A stretch of 64,000 nucleotides of DNA from OAS926 sp035503715 (lineage in GTDB: Bacteria > Pseudomonadota > Alphaproteobacteria > Rhizobiales > Rhizobiaceae), in NCBI GenBank assembly GCA_035503715.1, contig DATJTE010000195.1, forward strand, positions 52,857 through 116,856, read 5' to 3'. Each line of letters opens with the position of its first letter. Position 1 is the stretch's first letter. Below the pieces are notes generated by a model, which worked only from the letters and a program-made list of their open reading frames with translations, did no database searches and was not told the origin of the DNA. Below, piece after piece: positions 33,552-42,317 of the stretch. A program made the translations under genes and the position numbers.

Positions 33552-33980
33552 ATGTCATCGTTGAAGATTGCGCTTGAAGTCACCGATACGCCGGACGAGG
33601 CCGCTCTCAAATTCGTCGGGGATCAGTTGGCGGCATTCAACGATGCGGATGTCGGCGCGTCCGGGAAAAGCCCGATCGCGGTCTTCGTACGCGATGAGGC
33701 TGGCGCGATCCTCGCGGGTGTCTCCGGCTACACCGCGTGGGGCTGGCTGTTCACGCAATGGCTGTGGGTCGACGAGAGCCTGCGCGGCAAGAATGTCGCC
33801 GGCCAAATGCTCGCGGCGGCCGAGAAGGAAGCGGTGGCGCGCGGCTGTCATGGCGCCTGGATTGACACGTTCAATCCGGTCGCGCTGAAGGCCTATCAGC
33901 GCGCGGGATACACGCCGTTTGGTGTGCTCGAAGATTTCCCGAAAGGGCGGACGCGTACCTTCCTGCAGAAAAAACTCTAA
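33552..33980 (+). CDS. GNAT family N-acetyltransferase
   Basis: A 142-residue acetyltransferase. The acetyl-CoA loop is in LRGKNVAGQMLAAAEKEAVARG (about 77-98). The C-terminal part has AWIDTFNPVALKAYQRAGYTPFGVLEDFP, which resembles small-molecule GNATs. It follows the ABM gene by 16 bases and ends overlapping the stop of the convergent anmK gene. The link to aromatic catabolism is only positional. Confidence 0.85.
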   Translation: MSSLKIALEVTDTPDEAALKFVGDQLAAFNDADVGASGKSPIAVFVRDEAGAILAGVSGYTAWGWLFTQWLWVDESLRGKNVAGQMLAAAEKEAVARGCHGAWIDTFNPVALKAYQRAGYTPFGVLEDFPKGRTRTFLQKKL

Positions 33981-35092
33981 CCCGCGATCTTGCCGCCCGT
34001 CATCGGTTTTGGCGCGCCGGTCGTGCTCGGAAAACTCGTCGGCAGGCCGCGCAACACGCGCACCGCGAGGAAGGCAAAACACTCCGCCTCGACCGCGTCG
34101 CCGCGCCAGCCGATCGTGTCAGCCGAAACGGCTTCGACGCCGGCGCGTTCGCGCAGCATTTGCATCAGCGTGGGATTGTGCCGGCCGCCGCCGCTGACGA
34201 ATAACTCCTTCGGCCGCTTCGGCAGCAGGTCCAGGCCCTTGCCAACCGCGGATGCCGTGAAAGCGGTAAGCGTCGCCGCACCGTCAGCATCGTTGAGACC
34301 GTCCGCCATTGCGGCGGGAAAGTCGAACCGGTCGAGCGACTTTGGATAGCGCGCCGTCAGGTACGGGTGCTGCACGAGATTTGCGAGCCGTTCCTCATCG
34401 ACTTTACCTAAGGCGGCAAGCGCGCCGTCACGATCCATCTCGCCGAGGCCGCGTGCCTTGACGAAGTCGTTGATCGGCGCGTTGGCGGGGCCGGTGTCGA
34501 AGGCGATCACATCGCCGGAACCGTCCCACCAGGTGACGTTGGCGACGCCACCAAGGTTGAGGATCGCAGTGTCGCCACTGGCGCCAGATGAGCCGAGCAG
34601 CGCCGCGTGGTAGGCGGCAGCGAGCGGTGCACCCTGGCCACCGGCGCGGACATCCGCGCTGCGGAAATCATAGACCACTTTCGTGCCAAGCAGCGAGTGC
34701 ATCAGATCGCCATCGCCGAGCTGGCGCGTGTCACCGATGCGCTCCTTCGTCGGCGCGCGGTGCAGCACCGTGTGGCCGTGGAACCCGACCACGCCGATGT
34801 CCGACATGGTGAGGCCGTTGCTTCCGACCAGCTCCTTCACCGCTGCCGACTGCGCGCGTGTGAATGCTTCTTCGGCCTTGGCGAAGATCGCCGGGTCGGG
34901 CCCGTCGAAATTCCAGACCAGCGCCTGCTTCTGCGCATCGCGTACCATCTCGTTGATGTGCTCGGGGTAGGGCGCCAGCGTATAGGCGCCGAACGCTTCG
35001 ACGCGCTCGCCGTCGGTCTTGATCATCGCGACGTCGATGTTGCCGTCGAGCACGGTGCCGGTCATCAGGCCGACGGCCCAGATGGGCTTCAT
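33977..35092 (-). CDS. anmK: Anhydro-N-acetylmuramic acid kinase AnmK
   Basis: A 371-residue kinase that opens the 1,6-anhydro ring of anhydroMurNAc while phosphorylating it to MurNAc-6-phosphate. The phosphate-binding motif is VGLMTGTVLDGNIDVA (about 6-21). VGFHGHTVLHRAP, VYDFRSADVRAGGQGAPL with the catalytic Asp, NLGGVANVTWW, FDTGPANAPIND and LFVSGGGRHNP follow, all typical of AnmK. It is the last gene of the minus-strand recycling operon, overlapping the serine hydrolase gene (ATGA). Its product is the substrate of MurQ, encoded in the same cluster. Confidence 0.93.
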   Translation of the reverse strand: MKPIWAVGLMTGTVLDGNIDVAMIKTDGERVEAFGAYTLAPYPEHINEMVRDAQKQALVWNFDGPDPAIFAKAEEAFTRAQSAAVKELVGSNGLTMSDIGVVGFHGHTVLHRAPTKERIGDTRQLGDGDLMHSLLGTKVVYDFRSADVRAGGQGAPLAAAYHAALLGSSGASGDTAILNLGGVANVTWWDGSGDVIAFDTGPANAPINDFVKARGLGEMDRDGALAALGKVDEERLANLVQHPYLTARYPKSLDRFDFPAAMADGLNDADGAATLTAFTASAVGKGLDLLPKRPKELFVSGGGRHNPTLMQMLRERAGVEAVSADTIGWRGDAVEAECFAFLAVRVLRGLPTSFPSTTGAPKPMTGGKIAG

Positions 35093-36114
35093 GAAACAAC
35101 TCCGTTGATGCGGTCGCCGACCGTCTGGCGCAGCTTGACGATGCCGCTGTCGAAATGTCGGGTTGGATGGATGCGGTTGGTGAGCAGGGTCCAGGCTTTG
35201 CCTTCGGCGAAGTCGACCCAGAGGCCGGTACCGGTGAAGCCCGTGTGGCCGATCGTGTCGGCGCTGCAATTGTTGCCACCGGACCAGCCATCATAGCTGT
35301 GTTCCCAGCCGTGCGTGCGCTTGTCGGACAGCGGCTGGCGCATCATCGTGATCGCTTTCGCTGACGCGGTGGTGCCGTCGAGCAGGCCGCGCGCGAAATC
35401 GAGCACCGAGGTTGCCGTACCGAACAGCCCTGCGTGGCCAGCGCCCTGCAGGGCAGAACAATTGTCGTCATGCACCTCGCCGGAAAGCACGCGCAGCCGC
35501 CAGGTGCATTTTTCCGTCGCGGCCGATTGCTCCGGATTGGCGCTGAAGGCAAAACCGTCACCGGGGTTCATCGCGCGGATCGTCTTGCCGGACAGGCGCT
35601 CCATCGCGAAACCGAGCAGGATGAAGTTGATGTCGGAATAGACCGGCTCGGCGAGCTTGCGCCATTCGCGCTGCAGGACAAAGGCGCGCAGCAGCTCGGG
35701 ATCGCGGCCGTAGGTGTAGATCGGCTCGACGGCGGGAAACGGCGTCTGGTGGCCGAGACACTGGCGGAACGTGACTTTGCGCTCCCAGGCGTTGGCGTCG
35801 TATTGGCGCAAATCGGGCAGGGCCGTGACCAGCGGCGCGTCTAGATCGATCGCGCCGGCTTCGGCCAGCGCCAGGATGCGCGGTGTCGTAAAAATCACCT
35901 TGGTCAGCGATGCGAGGTCGAACCATGTGTGCTCCTGCATCAACCGCACTTTTGGCGTGAGCTGCGCCGACCCAATAGCCCGCACCTCGCGCTGCCCGTC
36001 GCGCGTCACGAGGCCAAGCACGCCGCCGGGGATGCGCTTCGTCTCGATCGATTCCTCAAGCGTGGCGAAGGCTGTGTCGAAGCGCGCGGTGAGGTCGGGT
36101 GAAAGCTCAGGCAT
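35089..36114 (-). CDS. Serine hydrolase, class C beta-lactamase fold
   Basis: A 341-residue penicillin-binding-protein-like hydrolase. The catalytic SxxK is DLASLTKV (about residues 70-77), YSD in EPVYSDINF replaces YxN, and HTG in IGHTGFTGTG replaces KTG. There is no signal peptide, so it appears cytoplasmic. Within a muropeptide-recycling operon it could act on an imported peptide or an amide/ester of the sugar, for example as an esterase or D-amino-acid peptidase. The start at 36114 overlaps the ATPase gene by eight bases. Confidence 0.85.
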   Translation of the reverse strand: MPELSPDLTARFDTAFATLEESIETKRIPGGVLGLVTRDGQREVRAIGSAQLTPKVRLMQEHTWFDLASLTKVIFTTPRILALAEAGAIDLDAPLVTALPDLRQYDANAWERKVTFRQCLGHQTPFPAVEPIYTYGRDPELLRAFVLQREWRKLAEPVYSDINFILLGFAMERLSGKTIRAMNPGDGFAFSANPEQSAATEKCTWRLRVLSGEVHDDNCSALQGAGHAGLFGTATSVLDFARGLLDGTTASAKAITMMRQPLSDKRTHGWEHSYDGWSGGNNCSADTIGHTGFTGTGLWVDFAEGKAWTLLTNRIHPTRHFDSGIVKLRQTVGDRINGVVS

Positions 36115-37843
36115 CGATGCGGGCCTTATGATCTGTGCCGTACTCCATCCAGCGAGCGGGCGGCGGCTCGAAGCCGGGCGGGCGCAGCAGCGACGGCACC
36201 TGACTGGTATCGACATCGTAGCGCTCGTGCCGCCGCTCGATGGTCGGAACGGCGGCGATGAGCTTCTTCGTGTAGGGGTGCTTCGGGTCGGAGAGAACGG
36301 CTTTCGCATCGCCGATCTCGACGATCTGCCCGGCATAGATCACCGCGATACGATGCGCGATGCGCTCGACCACCGCCATGTCGTGCGAGATGAAAAGATA
36401 GGCGAGGCGGTATTCGCGCTGCAGGTCGACCAACAGTTCCAGAACGCGCGCCTGAACCGAGACGTCGAGTGCCGAAACAGGCTCATCGAGCACGACGACG
36501 GACGGGTTGAGCATCAGCGAGCGCGCAATGCAAAGGCGCTGCCGTTGCCCGCCCGAGAACTGGTGCGGGTAACGCTCGAGGCTGTTCTCGGGCAGACCGA
36601 CGCGCTTCAGGAGCGTCGTCATGCGCTCGATGATGCCTTGGTCGATGCTCCGCCCGGCAGCTATGACCGGCTCGGCCAGAATGCTCTTCACGGTGAGGCG
36701 TGGATTGAGCGAGGCGTACGGGTTCTGGAACACCATCTGCACCGGCAGTTGGCTGTCGCCAAGCTTGGCGCCGAGGATGAGATCGCCGCGCGTCGGCCGC
36801 ACGAGGCCTAATACGGCGCGCGCGGTTGTCGATTTTCCCGAGCCGCTTTCGCCGACGATGGCCAGCGTCTCGCCTGGCTTCAGCTCGAAGTCGATGCCGT
36901 CGACGGCGTGAACCGCGCCGACCGGCTGGCGGAACCAGCCGCCGCCAAGCGGATAGCGTACGACCAAGCCGTCCACCTTGAGGGCGGGCGTTGCCGATAG
37001 TGGGTCCGCGTCATTCCGCACGGCGGTCCCGCCGGAGAAATGCGGCACGGCGTTGAGTAGATGCTGCGTGTAAGGGTGCTCGGGGTGGTCAAGGATCTTG
37101 CCAAGCTCGCCCTGTTCCACCGCTTCACCCGCCTGCATGACCATCACGCGGTCGGCGATGCCGGCGACGAGGCCGATGTCATGCGTGATGAAGATCATCG
37201 CCATGCCGGTTTCGCGCTTCAGTTCGGCGAGCAGGGCCATGATCTGCGCCTGAACCGTGACGTCGAGCGCGGTGGTCGGCTCGTCGGCGATCAGCAGGCG
37301 CGGATTGCAGGCAAGTGCCATCGCGATCATCACCCGCTGCAACATGCCGCCGGAAAGCTGGTTGGGCGTCGCGGCAAGCCGGCGCCCGGCATCGGGAATG
37401 CGGACGCGGTCGAGCGCGTCCTTAGCTGCCGCGCGCGCCTGTTTGCCGGTCAGGCCCCGATGCAGCCGGAAGGATTCTTCGATCTGCCGGCCGATGGTGA
37501 GCACCGGGTTGAGCGACGTCATCGGCTCCTGGAAGATCATACCGATCTCCGCGCCGCGGATTTTCGTCAGGTCGGCAGCGCTCGCCGTCGTAAGATCGAT
37601 CGTTTGGCCGTTGGCCCGCTGGAAGCCGATCGCGCCGCTGATGATCCGCCCGCCGCCATAGTCGACGAGACGGTTTATCGACAGCGCGGTAACGGATTTC
37701 CCCGAGCCGCTCTCGCCAACGATGGCAAGCGTCTCGCCAGTCGCGAGGTCGAAGCTGACATTGCGTACGACCGTCGCTTGCGCCGGCGGGCGGCCGAACG
37801 CGACCGACAGGTTTTGGACGGAGAGCAGCGGCGCCATGCTCAT
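36107..37843 (-). CDS. Peptide-type ABC ATPase, two domains fused (DppD-DppF)
   Basis: A 578-residue protein with two full peptide-type ATPase domains. The first has GESGSGKSVTALSI (about 38-51), QLSGGMLQRVMIAMAL and LLIADEPTTALDVT. The second has GESGSGKSTTARAVLGL, FSGGQRQRLCIARSL and VVLDEPVSALDVS. Each is followed by the oligopeptide-family tail (HPEHPYTQHLLNAVP, HPYTKKLIAAVP). It is a GsiA-like fusion of the usual two subunits. Its ATG overlaps the permease stop. It powers the importer of the peptidoglycan-recycling cluster. Confidence 0.93.
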   Translation of the reverse strand: MSMAPLLSVQNLSVAFGRPPAQATVVRNVSFDLATGETLAIVGESGSGKSVTALSINRLVDYGGGRIISGAIGFQRANGQTIDLTTASAADLTKIRGAEIGMIFQEPMTSLNPVLTIGRQIEESFRLHRGLTGKQARAAAKDALDRVRIPDAGRRLAATPNQLSGGMLQRVMIAMALACNPRLLIADEPTTALDVTVQAQIMALLAELKRETGMAMIFITHDIGLVAGIADRVMVMQAGEAVEQGELGKILDHPEHPYTQHLLNAVPHFSGGTAVRNDADPLSATPALKVDGLVVRYPLGGGWFRQPVGAVHAVDGIDFELKPGETLAIVGESGSGKSTTARAVLGLVRPTRGDLILGAKLGDSQLPVQMVFQNPYASLNPRLTVKSILAEPVIAAGRSIDQGIIERMTTLLKRVGLPENSLERYPHQFSGGQRQRLCIARSLMLNPSVVVLDEPVSALDVSVQARVLELLVDLQREYRLAYLFISHDMAVVERIAHRIAVIYAGQIVEIGDAKAVLSDPKHPYTKKLIAAVPTIERRHERYDVDTSQVPSLLRPPGFEPPPARWMEYGTDHKARIDA

Positions 37844-38673
37844 GCCCTCCGCGTCTTCGGGTCGAGGATGTCGCGCAGCGCGTCACCCAGAAGGTTGAAG
37901 CCGAGAATGCTCATCATCACGACGATGGCCGGGAAGATCATCAGCCACGGCGCGGATTCCATCAAATTGCGGCTGTCGGCGAGCATCAGGCCGAGCGATG
38001 AGGCCGGCGGCTGCGTGCCGAGGCCGAGGAAGGACAGGCCGGCCTCGGTGAGCAGGGCCCATGCGAGCGCCAGCGTGACCTGAACGGTGAGCGGCGCGAC
38101 GAGATTGAGCAACAGGTGCCGCGTCAGAATGTAGAAGCGGCTGGAGCCGAAGGTGCGCGCCGCGTCGACGAAGTCGCGTTCCTTGAGCGACAGGGCAGGG
38201 CCGCGCACGACGCGCGTGAAAATCGGCGTGTAGACGATGCCGATCGCCATGATGCTGGTCGAGGTGCCGGGACCGACGATGGTAACGATGAGCAGCGCCA
38301 GCAGGATCGCGGGGAAGGCCAGCAGGATATCCATCAGCCGCATCAGGATCGCGTCCCAGCTTTTGCCGAACCAGGCTGCGGTGAGGCCGAGCACGGTGCC
38401 GGCGAGCGTGGCGATCGCAACCGAGAAGAACGCGACGGTGAAGGATTGGCCGACGCCCTGCATCAGCCGGCTCAACACGTCGCGGCCGAAGAGGTCGGTG
38501 CCCATCAGATAGGTCGTGTTGGGTGCATGCAGCCGGTCGATGCGGTACTGCATCAGCGGATCGTGCGGCATCAGACCGACGGCGCCGAGGCAGGCGATAA
38601 TCAGATACAGCGCGATGATCGCGCCGCCGATGCGGCCGCTGGGATGCGTGAAGATCGACTGCACAAACCGCAT
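37840..38673 (-). CDS. ABC importer permease, DppC/OppC type
   Basis: A 277-residue permease. After the first helix (GAIIALYLIIACLGAVGL), YLMGTDLFGRDVLSRLMQG gives the family signature. The coupling region DFVDAARTFGSSRFYILTRHLL and AGLSFLGLGTQPP follow. It ends in DILDPKTRRA. The start at 38673 overlaps the DppB-type gene by one base. Confidence 0.92.
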   Translation of the reverse strand: MRFVQSIFTHPSGRIGGAIIALYLIIACLGAVGLMPHDPLMQYRIDRLHAPNTTYLMGTDLFGRDVLSRLMQGVGQSFTVAFFSVAIATLAGTVLGLTAAWFGKSWDAILMRLMDILLAFPAILLALLIVTIVGPGTSTSIMAIGIVYTPIFTRVVRGPALSLKERDFVDAARTFGSSRFYILTRHLLLNLVAPLTVQVTLALAWALLTEAGLSFLGLGTQPPASSLGLMLADSRNLMESAPWLMIFPAIVVMMSILGFNLLGDALRDILDPKTRRA

Positions 38674-39632
38674 CAGCGGCTCTCCAGCCGGATGCGCGGG
38701 TCGAGCGCCACATAGGCGAGATCGACGAGCAGGTTCACGATCATGAAGTTCAGCGCGATAAACAGCACCGCACCTTGCACCAGCGCATAGTCGCGCTGCT
38801 GGATCGCCTCCAGCACCATGCGGCCGAGGCCTGGCAGCGCGTAGATCTGCTCGACGATGACCGCGCCGCCGAGCAGATAACCGAACTCGATGCCGGACAG
38901 CGTGACGACCGGGATCAGCGCGTTGGGCAGCGCGTGCCGCCAGATGACACTGCGCTCGGAGGAGCCCTTGCTGCGCGCGGTCCGCACATAATCGTCCGAG
39001 AGCACGTCGAGCATGGCCGAGCGCGAGACGCGCGTGACCGACGCGGCGAAGGCGAAGCCTAATGTGATCGCTGGCAGGATCATCTGGCTGAGATTCTGCA
39101 GCGGGTTTTCGAAGAATGGCGTGTAGGCGCCCATCGTGGGCAGCACGCCAAAGCCGGCGGATAGCACGTAGATGATAACGAGCCCGACGACGAAATTCGG
39201 CGTCGACTGTCCAATCATCGCGGCGATCCGCACGATCAAATCGGACGGACGCTCGTTGCGGGTCGCAGCGTAAACGCCGGCTGGAATGCCGACCGAAAGC
39301 GCGATCATCATGGAGAGCAAAGCGAGTTCCAGCGTGCGCGGGAAACGCTCGAGGATGACGCCTAACACCGGCTTGCCGAAGGTGACGGAGATGCCGAAAT
39401 CGCCCTGGAACAGGCCGGTTATCCAGCGCCAGTATTGGACCGGCCAGGGCTGGTCGATGCCGAAATAGGCATCGAGCGCGGCGCGCTGCGCGGGTGTGAG
39501 AAGGCCAGCTTCCGTGCCGAGCATGGCGGTGATGGCATCGCCGGGAACGAGCCGGATGGCGACGAAAACGATGACCGACACGCCGAGCAGGACGAGCGGG
39601 AACACCGCAAGCCTTCGTATCAGGTAACTCAC
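38673..39632 (-). CDS. ABC importer permease, DppB/OppB type
   Basis: A 319-residue permease with VAIRLVPGDAITAMLG (about 24-39) and YFGIDQPWPVQYWRW after the first helix. The cytoplasmic coupling motif is DDYVRTARSKGSSERSVIWRH, and ALPGLGRMVLEAI lies near the C-terminus. The start is GTG at 39632; no ATG lies nearby in frame. It is 83 bases downstream of the binding-protein gene. Confidence 0.92.
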   Translation of the reverse strand: MSYLIRRLAVFPLVLLGVSVIVFVAIRLVPGDAITAMLGTEAGLLTPAQRAALDAYFGIDQPWPVQYWRWITGLFQGDFGISVTFGKPVLGVILERFPRTLELALLSMMIALSVGIPAGVYAATRNERPSDLIVRIAAMIGQSTPNFVVGLVIIYVLSAGFGVLPTMGAYTPFFENPLQNLSQMILPAITLGFAFAASVTRVSRSAMLDVLSDDYVRTARSKGSSERSVIWRHALPNALIPVVTLSGIEFGYLLGGAVIVEQIYALPGLGRMVLEAIQQRDYALVQGAVLFIALNFMIVNLLVDLAYVALDPRIRLESR

Positions 39633-39715
39633 CGGTCGGATCGCCCTTCTGAAAACAGCAGGACCGGGATGATTTCAAAGAAACCGATCCCGGTCCAGTT
39701 TCGTCGATCAGGTGA

Positions 39716-41236
39716 CTACTGCTTCGTCACCTTGGCGAGGCTGAACATCGAGCCCGTCGGCATTGGTACGAAGCCCTGGATGGTCTTCTGCTGCGCGGTG
39801 TAGCCGAAGGAGGTGTAGAGCCAGACCCATGGCGCCTTCTCCGCGAGCTGCTTCTCGAAGTCGGCGAAGATGACCTTGCGCTTCTCCGGATCGCTCTCGG
39901 CGCGGCCCTGGTTGAGCAGGCTGTCCAGCGTATCGTCGGCGAAGTTGGAGACCTTCTGGAGGTTGCCGGTCTTCGTCCAGTAGCGGTTGTACATGGTGTA
40001 CGGGTCAGGACGGCCGCCGTTTAGCGCCACCGCCATATCGAAGTCGCCCTTCAGCCAGGTGTCGACATAGACGTTGAGCTCCATCATCTTGATGTCGAGC
40101 TTCACGCCGATCTCGGCGAGCTGCGCCTGCAGCACCTGCGCTTCCGCCGCAGCCGTCGGCGGCTCTCCGGTCGCGGCGATGACGGTGACGGAGAAGCCAT
40201 CGGCCAGACCGGCCGCGGCCATCAGCTCTTTCGCCTTCGCGACGTCCTGCTTGTAGCAGAACAGCGAGTTCGGATCGCTGGCATAGAAGGGCATGGTGAG
40301 CGGCCCGGTGACCTTGCCTTCGCCGAGCGAGGCGGTGTCGAGCACCGCCTGCCGGTCGACGGCGCAGGAAATCGCCTGGCGCACTTCCAGCTTGTCCATC
40401 GGCGCGCGCGCCGGATTCATCTGCAGCACGTGATAGGCGAGCACCGGCGCGCGGTTGAGCTGCAGGTTCGCTTCCTTCGGCACCAGCGTGGCGATGAGCG
40501 GGTCGTTCATCAGCGCGAAATCGACCTGGCCGGTACGCATCGCGGCGAGGATGGCTGCTTCGTCCGGCAGCACGCTGATCTCGATGCCGTCGAGGGCAGG
40601 GGCGCCGCCGGCCCATTCCTTGTGCGCGGTGAGCACCGCCTTGGAGTTCGGGTCCCAGCGTTCGAGCTTGAACGGACCGGAGCCGATGGCCGTCGTGCCG
40701 ACGTTGCCGGCCTTGATCTCACTCTCCGGCAGGATCGAGGAGTTGGTGTCGGTCATCGCGGTGAGAATCGGCACGTCAGCCTGCTTCAGCTTGAAGACGA
40801 CCGTGCCCGCGTCCGGCGTCTCGATCGCCTCGACGGACGAATAGTTGGCGCGGTTGGCCGCGCCCGTCGCCTCGTCGAGAATGCGCTCGAACGATGCCTT
40901 CACGTCGGCCGAGGTGACCGCCGCGCCGTTCTGGAATTTGGCGTTCGGGTTGAGCTTGAAGGTGAGCGAGAGGCCGTCAGCGCCGAATTCCCACGAGTCG
41001 GCAACGCCCGGGATGATCTTCAGGTCCTGGTCGAGGCGAACCAGCGGCTCGTAGATCAACTCCAGCAGGCGCAGCGACGAGAACGCCGTCTGCTTCTGCG
41101 GGTCGAGGCCGGTGGCGTCCTGCGCCCAGGCCATCTGCAGCGTCGCCGCACCGGCCGGCGTAGCAATCGCCGAAAGGCCTACGACCGCGGCGAGCGCGAT
41201 GCTGGAGAGATATTTCCGTGTCAGGTGTCGAGTCAT
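39716..41236 (-). CDS. ABC substrate-binding protein, family 5 (candidate muropeptide/amino-sugar binding)
   Basis: A 506-residue periplasmic binding protein. A signal peptide of about 30 residues ends at TPAGAATLQ. It is followed by GLDPQKQTAFSSLRLLELIYEPLV and LTFKLNPNAKFQNGAAVTSADVKAS-type SBP family 5 sequence. A strong RBS, GGGAGGT, precedes the ATG at 41236. MurQ is encoded immediately upstream (39 bases) and AnmK at the end of the operon. The likely ligand is therefore a peptidoglycan fragment such as anhydroMurNAc or a muropeptide. This is inferred from context; family 5 proteins mostly bind peptides, and MppA is a murein tripeptide binder of this family. Confidence 0.9.
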   Translation of the reverse strand: MTRHLTRKYLSSIALAAVVGLSAIATPAGAATLQMAWAQDATGLDPQKQTAFSSLRLLELIYEPLVRLDQDLKIIPGVADSWEFGADGLSLTFKLNPNAKFQNGAAVTSADVKASFERILDEATGAANRANYSSVEAIETPDAGTVVFKLKQADVPILTAMTDTNSSILPESEIKAGNVGTTAIGSGPFKLERWDPNSKAVLTAHKEWAGGAPALDGIEISVLPDEAAILAAMRTGQVDFALMNDPLIATLVPKEANLQLNRAPVLAYHVLQMNPARAPMDKLEVRQAISCAVDRQAVLDTASLGEGKVTGPLTMPFYASDPNSLFCYKQDVAKAKELMAAAGLADGFSVTVIAATGEPPTAAAEAQVLQAQLAEIGVKLDIKMMELNVYVDTWLKGDFDMAVALNGGRPDPYTMYNRYWTKTGNLQKVSNFADDTLDSLLNQGRAESDPEKRKVIFADFEKQLAEKAPWVWLYTSFGYTAQQKTIQGFVPMPTGSMFSLAKVTKQ

Positions 41237-41275
41237 TCAAACCTCCCGTTTGGTTCGTCGTTGACTGTTGTCGAA

Positions 41276-42214
41276 CTATCTATCGGCTAGCTGCGGCGCG
41301 CCGCTTTCGATGGCGCTCCGCAGGAACCCACAGGCATTTTCCAATGCCTGACGCGCCTCCGCCGGGCTCATTCCCGTCATTGTTATCAGGATCGCGAGCT
41401 TCACGTCATTGCCGGTTTTTTGCAGCGCGGCGCGCGCTTCGTCGAGCGAGCAGCCGGTCGCATCCATGACGATGCGCGCGGCGCGCGCCACAAGCTTCGC
41501 ATTGCTGGCGTGAAGATCGACCATCAGGTTCTGGTAGGTCTTGCCGATACGGATCATGCTAGCGGTGGTCAGCATGTTGAGCACGAGCTTTTCCGCCGTG
41601 CCGGCCTTCATGCGAGTCGAGCCGGTGAGCACCTCTGGGCCGACGACTGGCGAGATGGCGATGTCAGCGATATCGGCGATGGTGGAGTTTGGATTGCAGG
41701 AGAGGGCGACGGTCGTCGCGCCGACTTCCTTGGCATAGAGCAGGCCGCCGATGACGTAGGGCGTGCGCCCGCTGGCGGCGAGGCCGACGACGACGTCGTT
41801 GCCGGTCAGCGAGATTTCCTTGAGCGCCTTGCGACCGCCGGCTGTGCTGTCCTCGGCGCCCTCGATGGCGCGCAGGATCGCTTCCGGTCCGCCGGCAATC
41901 AGCCCGACCACCATGCCCTCGGGCACGCGGAAAGTCGGCGGGCATTCGGATGCGTCGAGCACGCCGATCCGTCCGCTGGTGCCGGCGCCCATATAGATCA
42001 GCCGGCCGCCCTTCTGGAACGCCGCCACGATGCGATCCACGGCGCGCGCGATCTCGGGGATGCAGGCTTCGACGGCGCCAGCGACACGTTTGTCTTCGTC
42101 GTTGATCTTTCTGAGGATTTCGACCGGCGGCAAAATGTCGATGTCCATGGTGGCAGGGTTCCGGGCTTCCGAAACCAGCTCATCCAATTCGGACATCAAT
42201 CCGTTGTCAGCCAT
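41276..42214 (-). CDS. murQ: N-acetylmuramic acid 6-phosphate etherase MurQ
   Basis: A 312-residue SIS-domain lyase that removes D-lactate from MurNAc-6-phosphate to give GlcNAc-6-phosphate. Signature stretches are SEARNPATMDIDILPP, IYMGAGTSGRIGVLDASECPPTF (about 65-87) and STRMKAGTAEKLVLNML. The catalytic Glu lies in GGPEAILRAIEGAEDS. It is near-standard length. The ATG at 42214 is preferred; an in-frame GTG at 42241 would add nine residues. It begins the operon that continues with the binding protein, permeases, ATPase, hydrolase and AnmK. Confidence 0.95.
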   Translation of the reverse strand: MADNGLMSELDELVSEARNPATMDIDILPPVEILRKINDEDKRVAGAVEACIPEIARAVDRIVAAFQKGGRLIYMGAGTSGRIGVLDASECPPTFRVPEGMVVGLIAGGPEAILRAIEGAEDSTAGGRKALKEISLTGNDVVVGLAASGRTPYVIGGLLYAKEVGATTVALSCNPNSTIADIADIAISPVVGPEVLTGSTRMKAGTAEKLVLNMLTTASMIRIGKTYQNLMVDLHASNAKLVARAARIVMDATGCSLDEARAALQKTGNDVKLAILITMTGMSPAEARQALENACGFLRSAIESGAPQLADR

Positions 42215-42267
42215 GCCCTGTCGATTTTCGTTGACCGCCACTGTGTCGCGGCGCTGTTAACGATTTA

Positions 42268-42313
42268 GAATGAGATATTCCGAGAGTCAACAAGATTTGG
42301 AATTGAAAATTCC
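42268..42313. promoter_or_regulatory. Two RpiR/MurR-type operator candidates before murQ
   Basis: In the 103-base gap between the kinase gene and murQ lie GAATGAGATATTCC (42268-42281) and GGAATTGAAAATTCC (42299-42313). The second sits in a larger palindrome, TTGGAATT-GAA-AATTCCAA (42297-42315). Both match the motif GGAAT-N-ATTC, and a third copy precedes the RpiR gene at 44491. They suggest a separate, regulated promoter for the murQ-importer-anmK unit. Confidence 0.6.
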
Positions 42314-42317
42314 AATT

